Shown here one piece after another: positions 1 to 8,823 of a DNA stretch of 64,000 bases. The stretch spans positions 33,211,288 to 33,275,287 of the forward strand of contig OX637288.1 in assembly GCA_951799445.1 (NCBI GenBank). The letters are read 5' to 3'. The stretch is from Pseudisothecium myosuroides (Eukaryota > Streptophyta > Bryopsida > Hypnales > Lembophyllaceae). The translations under genes and the position numbers were made by a program. Positions within the stretch are counted from its first letter, which is position 1, and each line of letters opens with the position of its first letter. Below the pieces are notes generated by a model. That model was not told the DNA's origin, did no database searches, and saw only the letters and a program-made list of their open reading frames with translations.

Positions 1-405
1 GTAAACATGTATTTCCTTAGAGGAAATATTTATTTTTTTCCAATCAGGTGTTGGGATCAAAAATTATGTTGCTTTGAACTTTTAAGGCAATTTTAGGTAG
101 TATGTACAGAACTCTTCCAATAATTATGAAATTTGGCAAGTATATAACTTACATGATAGAAGATGCAAATGTAAAAAAATCAATCATATATAGTGTAAAA
201 ATCTCACTTCATGAGGAACTAAAGTCTAATGGCCTTGTCGGGCAAGGTCAAAAAAAAAAATTCTAACTTCAAATGTTATAATTTTTCAATCTGTACTGTC
301 AAAATGTTTGAATTTTTTTTAAAATCATCTTCATCTCATTGGCCTCAAAAATAGCAATTTTTCACAAGTTGTGCCCAAAGTGTGCCTTAGTTCTTTAGGG
401 GTTAA
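1..405. mobile_element. TTAA-target miniature element, left part outside window (copy A)
   Basis: The right end reads CTTTAGGGG followed by TTAA at 402-405, the same terminus as the copies near 34.9, 45.1 and 56.4 kb. The body closely matches the element at 35.9-36.5 kb, sharing the segments around CTTACATGAT and GGCCTTGT. The left end lies beyond the window. No coding capacity is visible. Superfamily by TTAA target only: piggyBac-like is the simplest reading, Kolobok or Sola3 are alternatives. Confidence 0.75.
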
Positions 406-910
406 GCATCCAAGAACATTGACTCAAAAAAAGGCTTGTCCATTCTACAAGTCAAGCTAATATCTCCATCTCATCCTTCATACGCCTTAATTTTTTAAAA
501 CCCTAAATGCTTGAGCAAATTCTAATATTGACAATACTTTGAAGTTAAATAAAACCTAACCAAATTATTAATTTTAGTAGTTTATATTTGTAGAAAATTC
601 TTTTTGAAGGCTAGTTTTAACTTTTAAAATCCAACTTTGAAAATGATTGATTATGATTTATCTATTCAACATTTTGTGCAAGGGTGTCCATTGCAAACCT
701 TTCTTTTCTAGTGTTGAAGGCTTTGGAAATGAGCCTCAAATACACTAAATCTTGGAGAAAAAATCACATTAGAAATTCATTTAAAAAAATTGTTGAATAG
801 ATTTTGAGAAGCTATAAATTGATTAGGGTTATACATGTTATGCCCTTTAACGGTATAACTTCATTTTTCTGGGTGACCAATTTTTAGATTTGACATGTAA
901 ATAGAGGATT
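406..910. other. AT-rich intergenic DNA
   Basis: There is no ORF of interest and no recognisable repeat end. The stretch is low-complexity AT-rich sequence between two miniature elements. Confidence 0.5.
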
Positions 911-1062
911 ATGGGCAATTTCATTAAAATGGCAATATTATTTTAAAATGGCATGAAAACAATTCAAAACGGCTGTTCTAAATCTATACCTAACTAGATG
1001 GTGAAAATGGCACACCGTCAAAGTGGCACTTGGAATACCACTATTTTAATGAAATTGCCCAT
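911..1062. mobile_element. 152 bp MITE, family ATGGGCAATTTC (copy 1)
   Basis: Terminal inverted repeats of about 20 bp begin ATGGGCAATTTCATTAAAAT and are mirrored at 1043-1062. The copy at 32543-32694 has the same length (152 bp) and the same interior words (GGCATGAAAACA, GGCACACYGTCAAAGTGGCA). Such conserved length and ends are typical of a non-autonomous DNA transposon. The superfamily is not assignable because the target duplication is ambiguous. Confidence 0.85.
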
Positions 1063-1744
1063 GATTAAAGACTTCAAATCACTTTCACACTTTTAACACC
1101 CTCATGATCAAACATTACAATCTTTCTATCTAAAAATGATATTGTTGTGTTTTCCTTTCCCATATGATGATTGTGATCTCTAATATGTCTACTTTGAATT
1201 TGTACGGTTACAATTCCAAAAAAATTGAAAAAACTTCTAAAATTTTTAGCTTCTTGTTCAATTTGAAGCAAATTTGAAGAAGCCCAAAAAAGGCCTTGGG
1301 CATTTGTGGGTTAAAGTCAAATGATAGACTTTAGCGATGCCTCATCAATCATTCATGTAATTTTCTTAAAGTGAAATGGTTAAAAGTTGCAAGACATTAC
1401 AAACATGTCCCCATAACATTCAGTAGCCTTCAGAGAAGCTCCATTTTTCTCTCTAGAGTCTTCATCTACAAAATTCCTCGTCACATCATTAATGTAAGCT
1501 TCGGTACAAGGATAGTGGCAATACATTTATAGTGTGCTCCATTTTCTTTTGTTAATTCTAGAACCAAACATACAAATCAACAAATAATTGTAGAGAAAGG
1601 TGGTTTGCCAAAAATCCAAAGAATCCAATGAATAATACACCAATACAATTTAACCATCTACCATCAAAACAAATTTTGATGGTAAAATGAAGGGATTGCA
1701 TCATTGACATTGTAGGAATGGAGGGTGGAGACATCATTTTTTTT
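1063..1744. other. AT-rich intergenic DNA with one isolated MITE end
   Basis: No credible gene is present. Around 1419-1434 there is a single copy of the CATAACATTCAGTAGC terminus seen on short MITEs at 28.4, 57.5 and 62.0 kb. No partner end is visible nearby, so it is probably a truncated relic. Confidence 0.4.
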
Positions 1745-2335
1745 TATTGAAATCCATTGTCCATCATGAGTCTTCAAATGGTAGTATGGGATAATTTGAA
1801 GATGAGAGCTTGACTACTCATTGTCAAAACAAAAATTTATATTTCGAGTAAAATTTTACCTCATTTAGGCATATTAGAATAATTTTTTCAAAAAACTTTG
1901 AACTAAGAAAAATTGGGAAATTGAGTAAAATTTCATCTCCAAAAAATTCTTTTGAAATTTCAATCCTCCAATTAAAGTTATAGACAAAATTCAGAGATGA
2001 TGTTTGAAAATGTTAAAGAAAATGTTCCTTCCAACCCCTCTCTGAAATTTGTCCATAACTTTTGATTGGAATCTTAAAATCTCAAACGGATTTTTTGGAG
2101 ATGAATTTAATTTGATTTACCAACTTTTCTTAGTTCAAAGATTTTTGAAAAAAGTTATTCCACAATACCTAAATGAGGTCTGAAATTCAACTTCAAATAC
2201 AATTCCTGCTTTAATGAATTTGATTTAACTATGAGTGGTTGAACTCCTACTCATTTTAATTTACATATCCTATATTGTTTGTTTTACTTCCTACCACCCC
2301 AAATTTATATATATAGCTTTTCTTCTCATTTAAAA
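1745..2335. repeat. ~600 bp palindromic (snap-back) element, copy 1
   Basis: The two halves are imperfect reverse complements around a centre near 2010. Conserved words are CCTCATTTAGGCAT on the left and CTAAATGAGGTCTGAAATT on the right, plus CAAACGGATTTTT near the middle. The same palindrome recurs at 8.0-8.6, 12.0-12.6, 38.8-39.4 and 57.9-58.5 kb. It encodes nothing, but transcription would give a long hairpin RNA. Confidence 0.8.
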
Positions 2336-2567
2336 ACTCAAAATATAATTGACTTTTGTATCAATGCAAAGTACTTTCTTGGTTTATTCTTTTCAATGAA
2401 TAGACTGTTGATTTTTTTAAAATTTTAATGTATTGAAACTTACTTAAAGGTACATAATATAGTTGCGACCCAACGGACTTCACTTCAATTCTTTGACAAA
2501 TTTCAACGCATAGATGTGTAGTTAATCCTTAAATGACAAGGAGGCCATTTTGTGGTCGATGGATGAT

Positions 2568-3657
2568 GGGTGAATGCAAGAAATACTTGTACTATTTGTT
2601 GCGTTTTGTCACACCCTAGTTTTTGATTTTTTTTGCCATAACTTTTGTGTTTTAGCTCCAAATGACTCAAAATTTATAGGGAAGCTACTCATAATCATTA
2701 AACAACTTTTCCAATTTTTCAAGATTTTTCAAAAATAATTTACTATTTTTAAACAACCTCGATAATTTGTCACAATGGGTGATTTTGGGGGGTTTTGCAC
2801 TTTTTTTAACCCAAAAAAATGAACTTAGAGCTGAAATTTGGAAAGAATTGTCTTCTAGTAGACTTATAGCTATTGCCCAAATGAATTTTAAAAATACTTA
2901 TTTTTATGTGGTGTACAAATTCACAAAGAGAGCTCCTTTCTGCATTTTTTTTCAAAAGTATGAAACATTATTTTGGTGTGTTTTTTGGTCAAAATCCATC
3001 ACCAAAAAGTTTTCTCAAATGGACAGTTTTTAGATTTTTTTTAAAAAAAAATCCTATATTTTAAAATTTAAAATGTCAAAAGTGGTATTTTCTTCACTAG
3101 AATTTTGGACATAGAATTCACCCTAAAACTAGTGAAGAAAATACCACTTTTGACATTTTAATTTGTAAAAAATAAGATTTTTTTTTTTTTTAAATTTTAA
3201 AATTGTCCATTTGAGAAAACTTTTTGGTGATGGGTTTTGACCAAAAAACGCACCAAAATAATGTTTCATACCTTTAAAAAAATGCAAAAAGAAGCTATTT
3301 TTGTGGACTTCTACACCATATAAAAATAAGTATTTTTAAAAATCCTTTGGACAATAGCTATAAGTCTACTAGAAGACAATTCTCTCCAAATTTAAGCTCA
3401 AAATTCATTTTTGGGGGTTAAAAGAAGTGCAAAACCCCTTAAATCACCCATTGTGAGAAATTATTGGGGCTGTTTAAAATTAGTAAATTATTTTTGAAAA
3501 ATCTTGAAAACTTGGAAAAGGTGTATAATGATTATGAATAGCTTTCAGGACTATAAATTTTAAGTCATTTGGAGCTAAAACACAAAAGTTGTGGCCAAAA
3601 AATAAATTAAAAAATTAGAGTGTAACAAAACGCTTTAAGTGTTTCTTACATTCACCC
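2568..3657. mobile_element. GGGTGATTGC-family element, 1.09 kb, largely palindromic (copy 1)
   Basis: Ends are GGGTGAATGCAAGAAA and its inverted partner TTTCTTACATTCACCC-like sequence, flanked by TGAT on both sides (2564-2567, 3658-3661). Most of the interior is also an inverted repeat: the left half 2590-3110 is mirrored by 3120-3640. The 88-residue reading frame at 2767-3033 lies in one arm and looks fortuitous. Inserted inside the TTAA-target miniature element. Confidence 0.85.
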
Positions 3658-3774
3658 TGATAGATAATCAAATTGTATAGGACAGAAGTGCAACCATTCA
3701 GCCTTGGAATTTGTTGTGAAAAGGGGAAATCTTATACAGTACCTTGACTTCCAATGAATGCTTTTACAATTTTT

Positions 3775-4505
3775 GGGTGATTGCATGAAACACTTGTACT
3801 ATTTTCTGTCACACGTCTCGTGTTGATTATTTTTTTGGCCATAATTTTTGGGTTTTGACTCCAAATGATTCAAAATTCAAAGACAAGGTATTGATGACTA
3901 CTATACACCTTGTCTATTTTTTTGGAATTTTTTAAAAATGCTTTACTATTTAATAATAGCCCTCAATATTATGTCACAAATGCCAATTTGGAGGTTTTTA
4001 GTACTATTTAGTACCCATAAAAACGAATTTGGAGCTGAAATTTGGTAGAGATGGTCTTCTAGTAGACTTGTAGCTATTGTCCAAAGGAATTCTAAAAATG
4101 CTTAATTTTGTGTGGTGTAGAAGTCCACAAATTGAGTCCCTTTCTACTAGCATTATGAAGCATGTAAAAAATTATTTTGGTGGGTTTTTTGGTGAATGAC
4201 CATCTTTATAGAGTTGCCACAAATGGCCAATTTTTATTTTTTTTATTTAAGTGTTTTCCTATTTTCTACTAATTAAAACATCAAAGTATTTATTTTCTTA
4301 AGATTTGGCACTTTTCTAGTTCTCCTACTTAGAGAATTTTTTAATGAATTTCCTTTGGTGGTTACCTTCATCTTAAAGGTGCATACATTGGTCATATTTT
4401 TAATTTTTTTTTAAATTGATTTTCTAATTTTAAAGTACTCCAAAAAAAATCATGAGTACTATTGCAAAACGCAACAAATAGTACAGGTGTTTCGTGCAAT
4501 CACCC
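3775..4505. mobile_element. GGGTGATTGC-family element, 731 bp (copy 2)
   Basis: Begins GGGTGATTGCATGAAACACT and ends in the inverted form ending AATCACCC. Flanking T-runs (TTTT/TTTTT) fit the 4 bp target duplication seen for the other two copies. The left half shares interior sequence with copy 1 but the palindrome is partly decayed. It has no coding capacity. Confidence 0.85.
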
Positions 4506-4571
4506 TTTTTAAGCCAATGGCATTGCAAAAAGATGATTTTGAGGGTCACCCCTTCCTCCTTTAAGGGTTAA

Positions 4572-5218
4572 TAGTGGGAGTGTAAAATATTTCACATCAT
4601 TTTGTTTTGGGGAGGGCAGGAGCACTAACTGCTACAGAATGTTATGCACTTCACTCTGTTTTCAACCAATACAGACTGTGTTTTGTGATAGCTTTGCTCA
4701 CAAAACCAACCGAAATGCTTCCAAGGTAAATGCGCTCCGTTCGCCTCTTCCAAAGTATTGCAACACTGTTGCACCTTCCAGCACAATTCAGCATATCCTC
4801 AGCAGACCCTAATTACACTGACAGCACCTGCTTTAAAATTAGCTCTACTGTTCATTTCTCTTGATCAATTGTTTCCTTTTGACTTTGCACCGAGGTTAGG
4901 CACCTACCCATTCTCAATAAGACAGAACGCTGACGTTGAAACAGTTTGCTTGTCTTTCTGACCACTTTGTAAGCGTCCACGGCTGCGTCCACGGTGGGCC
5001 ATTACAGAATGCAAGCGCAGTCATTGATCACTCTCGTCACGGTGTGGATCCCACAAACTGTGGGATCCACACTCAAGCTTAATTTTGTTTTCAACAAATG
5101 AATAGTTACTCAGCCTTGCTCAACTGTGCATCAATGGCATTTGGAGTGAGGTAGGGCCACTTGGATGTCAGACTTTGTCTGTTCGCGACACGTCTTTGGT
5201 TTTGCCTGCATCAGATAG
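4572..5218 (+). promoter_or_regulatory. Upstream region of the lipocalin gene
   Basis: This 650 bp stretch is clearly less AT-rich than the transposon-filled DNA before it and holds no convincing ORF. It contains the 31 bp palindrome described separately and leads into the TATA box. It is therefore the likely promoter. The 67-residue frame at 4758-4961 shows no recognisable domain. Confidence 0.5.
5042..5072. promoter_or_regulatory. Perfect 14 bp inverted repeat in the lipocalin promoter
   Basis: GTGTGGATCCCACA and its exact reverse complement are separated by AAC. The palindrome lies about 150 bp upstream of the TATA box. The arm contains a GTGGGATCCAC core that resembles the GTGGGNCC sites bound by class I TCP factors; that link is an inference. 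Confidence 0.5.
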
Positions 5219-5225
5219 TATAAAA
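5219..5225 (+). promoter_or_regulatory. TATA box of the lipocalin gene
   Basis: TATAAAA lies 158 bp upstream of the chosen ATG, in a region free of repeats. Transcription would start around 5250, giving a 5'-UTR of about 130 nt. Confidence 0.6.
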
Positions 5226-5382
5226 CTTCGACCTCGGTAGCGTCACATCCCCAGATATCTATCTGCTTGCATGAACGACTGCCTCATCAGTCATTGTCCG
5301 AGTTTTCAGTCTCCTGAGCTCACAGTGGTCTTGGGAGTGTAGTTGTGCTGTAGTACTCTGTTTTTTGAAACAGTTGGGAGCC

Positions 5383-6781
5383 ATGGCGAGGATTAGTGGT
5401 TGGATTTGTGTGGCGGTGCTAGCTACGTTGGCTTCCTTCGGAGGGGAAGTTCTTGCTGGGAGGTCTCTGCTTCAAAGCGCGGTAAGCTGGAGGCTATTGA
5501 ATGTTGGCAACTGCGTAACTAGTTTGGTTTTAGCTACTTAAAGATGTAGTGCATTCAAGACTTTTTATTCTCGACTTTGTCTCAATGCTTGGAGTTGTCT
5601 TCAGACTCTTCACCTGCAGAGACTGACTGTGGAGCTGTGCCCGGCTGCGTACAATAATTCTTGTTACGTGCACTTTCAGTGCTGTGACTGAATGGTTTCT
5701 GATTGATCTCGATTTGATTATTCTATATGTTAACATTTAGAAGCTAGTACTCTATTTGATTCATGCTCTGTTATGCGTCAGTGGCATAGCTACTAATTGA
5801 CCTGTTTTGCTTGCATGGCGTTCATTCGATGAACCCATGCCGATGTTACACCAGTCAGTTTCACGCCATAGTCGGTAAAATGGCCAATTTTGAAGAAGTT
5901 AGCACTTTCCCAGAAGTTTCACTAGAATCTCAGTTCATCACCCGTCCTAGTATTCAGAGCTTTGTGAGCTTGGATGTGTTAGCTTCGACACACGCCAATT
6001 TTATCGATCATAGTTGTGAATCGATGGTTCCGACCAAATACCGTCTCCGTTGCGAAGGCTCTCCGAAGAATTAACTAGCTAGCACTTCCATGTAGAGAGC
6101 CCTACGTACGGTGACTTTGACTTTTCCACTACCGACAGATCGCCGGCTCCGGAGACAGAGTGCCCAACTTTCGATTTCCCAAAAATCTCAATCCAAAATT
6201 GTGCAAGTCCTAGACAGTTTTCTGAGACAAAAATTCGTCTTGGTTTTGTGCAGACGTGCCCTGACCCGCCGTTACCGGACGTGAACCTCCCCGCCTACGC
6301 CGGCGTGTGGTACCAAATCGGCTCCACCGCTCTCCTCCATAATACCCAAGAAGCCAATCTCGCCTGCACCACCGGCCGGTACTCGATCATCAACTCGGGC
6401 GCCAACATCAACCACATCCGCCTCCGCCTCGACTCCTACAACACGAGCTCCGGCGATACCACTTCCCTCATCGGCCTGGCCACCGTGAACGGCCGCAAGC
6501 TCTCTCTTCAGTTCCCGGGCGTGCCCACGCCGAGCGACTACCGCATCATCTATCTGGGCGGCACCGCCCAGGACAAGTACGATACCGCCATGACGTACAG
6601 CTGCACCCCGGGCACCATCCAGAGCATAAACATCCTGTCCCGGAAGCCTTGGCTCAGCAGCGGCGAAACTGTCACGGGGCTGATTCAGAACGCGACGTCT
6701 CTCGGGATTACTCTGGAGGCGAATAACCAGTTCGTCTACACTGATCAAGACTCCATCTCATGCGGAAGAAACTTCGCCTGA
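5383..6781 (+). CDS. Secreted lipocalin, apolipoprotein D type (two exons)
   Basis: Exons are 5383-5481 and 6254-6781; the intron is GT-AG in phase 0 and the protein has 208 residues. Exon 1 encodes a signal peptide (about residues 1-25, hydrophobic core VAVLATLA). Exon 2 carries the three structurally conserved lipocalin regions: GVW at 50-52, a YDTAMTYSC segment ending at C150, and ILSR-PWL further on. Four cysteines (35, 71, 150, 203) are spaced as in apolipoprotein D, where they form two disulfides, so this is probably an extracellular or secretory-pathway carrier of a small hydrophobic ligand. The ligand is unknown. It differs from cytosolic plant temperature-induced lipocalins by having a signal peptide. 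The ATG at 5383 opens the only frame that joins the exons. Exon 2 is markedly GC-rich against its surroundings, which creates a spurious 158-residue antisense frame at 6272-6748. Confidence 0.85.
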
Positions 6782-7116
6782 TTGATTGATCGATGACTGG
6801 GTCGATATCGATGCTTTGGGTCACAGTGTGACACTTGGTTTGGTGTTTCGGCAATGTGATGCGCGCCAGCTTCTTGACCCGTTGCTGACGGATTGGTTGA
6901 AAGTGCGAGACAATGGATTGTTGCAACTTGGACGACGAAGGGGAATCGATTACGGAGTTTAGTGTTGACTGGGTCGGATTTCGATGGAATTGTGAGTTCA
7001 TCCGTGGACGGATAGCTCACTGATTGGGGAGTATATGTAAAATTTGAGTTTACCAGCTGTTAGTAAACTGTAAAAAATGTTTCATGTGTATCATTTCCTG
7101 GTCTATTTCGGTATAT

Positions 7117-7122
7117 AATAAA
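7117..7122 (+). terminator. Poly(A) signal of the lipocalin gene
   Basis: AATAAA lies 336 bp after the stop codon, following a UTR with no other feature. This gives a plausible 3'-UTR of about 350 nt. Confidence 0.55.
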
Positions 7123-7158
7123 ACCATTTCTTGCTCGCACACTACAGCTTAATTATTT

Positions 7159-7260
7159 GAGTGTCTGGGTACTGTTGTGCGTGACATTCTAGAAGAAGAG
7201 GATGTGGTTGATGTTGTGCGTGACATTCTGACTTCTGAGGATTTGAGGCGATTACAGTAA
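7159..7260 (+). pseudogene. Short coding-like fragment with an internal duplication
   Basis: Just past the lipocalin poly(A) signal, one frame reads 33 codons without a start and ends in TAA. It includes VVRDIL-EEEDVVD-VVRDIL-TSEDLRRLQ. The 17 bp word GTTGTGCGTGACATTCT occurs twice in the same frame. The charged, amphipathic composition looks like a real protein end, but I cannot name the family. It may be a captured exon fragment or the tail of a lost gene. Confidence 0.3.
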
Positions 7261-7764
7261 TTGGTGTCTGAGCTAGTGCTTTGTGGCTTCCTGGTCGATT
7301 CGTTATTATCATCTTGGGCTGTTTCAAAGCGGGGCAGTGCCGCAGTGGTTTGGAATATGGAGAGTATGGAGAGCAGAAAATTTATTCTCTTGACACACCA
7401 TCGGTCTCCATGTACCCGCAGTGCAAGAAAGTTTCACCAACACCAAAAATTAGGTGTGGTAAATACTAAATAGAGGGCGAGCTACTATTTATTATTTAAT
7501 ATTATTATTATTGTTGAAACAAATTGAATGGAATTCAATTATTTAATTACAGAGGAAAAGGAAAATAAACATAAAATTCTTAAACTAGAAGGCAAGCCGC
7601 AGACCGTAGCATTAGAGAAAAAATGGGGCCTCTGTAAGGCTGCTCTACAGCCCTCCGAGGGCCCTGCAGAATGGGTTTTTTTGGCCAAAAAAATGATTTT
7701 CTCCCTATTCCCGTCCATGAGAACTTGCGGTGTCACATGCTTGGCAGTGGCCTGAAAATCGATT
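7261..7764. other. Intergenic; contains a GC-rich island
   Basis: No gene is recognised. The interval 7620-7680 holds GC-rich inverted words (CAGCCCTCCGAGGGCCCTG) resembling the CAGCCCTCCGGAG ends of the element near 32.2 kb, so it is probably a decayed relative. Confidence 0.35.
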
Positions 7765-7990
7765 TTAAAGAGTTAAAAAATCAGGGTTAAGGCACTCTAA
7801 TGCATCTTAACCCTGATTTTTTATTAACTTAAGTTAGGGTCAAAAAAAATTAAGCCAAATGAAGTGGCTTTTGAGGCTAGTTTTCTTAGGCAACTAGCTT
7901 CAAAAGCCACTTCATTTTTTGGGGACTTAATTTGACTTCAGTTGTTCAATTGGCAAATTGAACAATTGAAATCAAATTAAGGCATTAGCT
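7765..7990. repeat. Cluster of three small hairpins
   Basis: Three successive inverted repeats: AAAAAATCAGGGTTAAG with its partner ending 7825; AAATGAAGTGGCTTTTGA at about 7857 with its partner ending about 7918; and TTGTTCAATT/AATTGAACAA near 7940-7970. They lie head to tail directly before a larger palindromic element. Confidence 0.7.
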
Positions 7991-7994
7991 TAAT

Positions 7995-8635
7995 TTAGTA
8001 TGTTAGAGCATGTGGAGAGAAGCTCTTTATACTAGTGAGGTAGGAGTAGGGGAGACAATGCATGTGGGATAAATGAATTAGGAAGAAAAAGAACTTGATC
8101 GCTCATTTTGAAGTATAATAAAAAAAATGGTGTAAAAACTGAAATTTCAGACCTCATTTAGGCATAGTACCGGTAGGAAAAAAAATTGAAAAAACTTTTA
8201 TCTAAAAAAAGTGGGAGAATTATGCTACCTTTCATCTCCAAAAATCCGTTTGAGTTTTTGAGCCTCCACCTAAGAGATATGGACAAATTTGAAAGAAGGG
8301 TTGGAAGGGACATTTTTTGAGACATTTGTAAACACCATCTTTCAAATTTGTCTATAATTTTAGGTGGAGGCTCAAAACCTCAAACGGATTTTTGGAAATG
8401 AAAAGTAGCACAAATCCCCCACTTTTTTAGTTCAATTTTTTTCAATTTTTTTTTCTACTATGCCTAAATGAGGTTTGAAATTTCAAATTTTACACCATTC
8501 TTGGATTGTACTTCAAAATGAGCGATGAAGCTCCTTTTCTTCCTAATTCATATATCCTACATGCATTGTCTCTCCTACTCCTACCCCACTAGTATAAAGA
8601 GCTTCTCTCCACAAGTTCTAATTCAATGAACTAAA
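7995..8635. repeat. ~640 bp palindromic element, copy 2
   Basis: Arms of about 300 bp meet near 8315. Outer ends are GAGAGAAGCTCTTTATACTA at left and its inverted form at about 8595-8615. Core words (CAGACCTCATTTAGGCATAG, AAAATCCGTTTGAG) match the other four copies. It is the best preserved palindrome of this family in the window. Confidence 0.85.
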
Positions 8636-8823
8636 CAAGTGGCTTATTTGACACTTATATTGTTTCAATTAAGTTCAATAAAATCCAACTAAGTCAAATT
8701 TTGTGGCTTGATTGAATTTAATTTGACTTAATAGAAACCATTGTCAATTAAGCAAGGTTTGTAAGTTTAGAAGCTGCAAATATAGTGGTCTGTGTATTTT
8801 TTTTAAATTAAAATTAAAAATTA

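Larger units (their letters stand above)
2522..4571. mobile_element. TTAA-target ~220 bp miniature element split by two later insertions
   Basis: The left end is TTAA at 2522-2525 followed by sequence like the intact 40191-40424 copy (compare GGTCGATGGATGA with GTCCGATGAATGA). The middle resumes at 3658-3774 (AGGACAGAAGTGCAACCATTCA). The right end at 4506-4571 closes with GGGTTAA. Without the insertions at 2568-3657 and 3775-4505 the element matches the intact relatives near 30.1 and 40.2 kb in length and order. This gives relative ages: host older, guests younger. Confidence 0.75.

Noticed and set aside
6272..6748. 158-residue antisense frame opposite lipocalin exon 2
   Set aside because: It mirrors a GC-rich coding exon whose sense strand carries all lipocalin motifs. 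The antisense protein has no domain, and its composition follows from codon bias.
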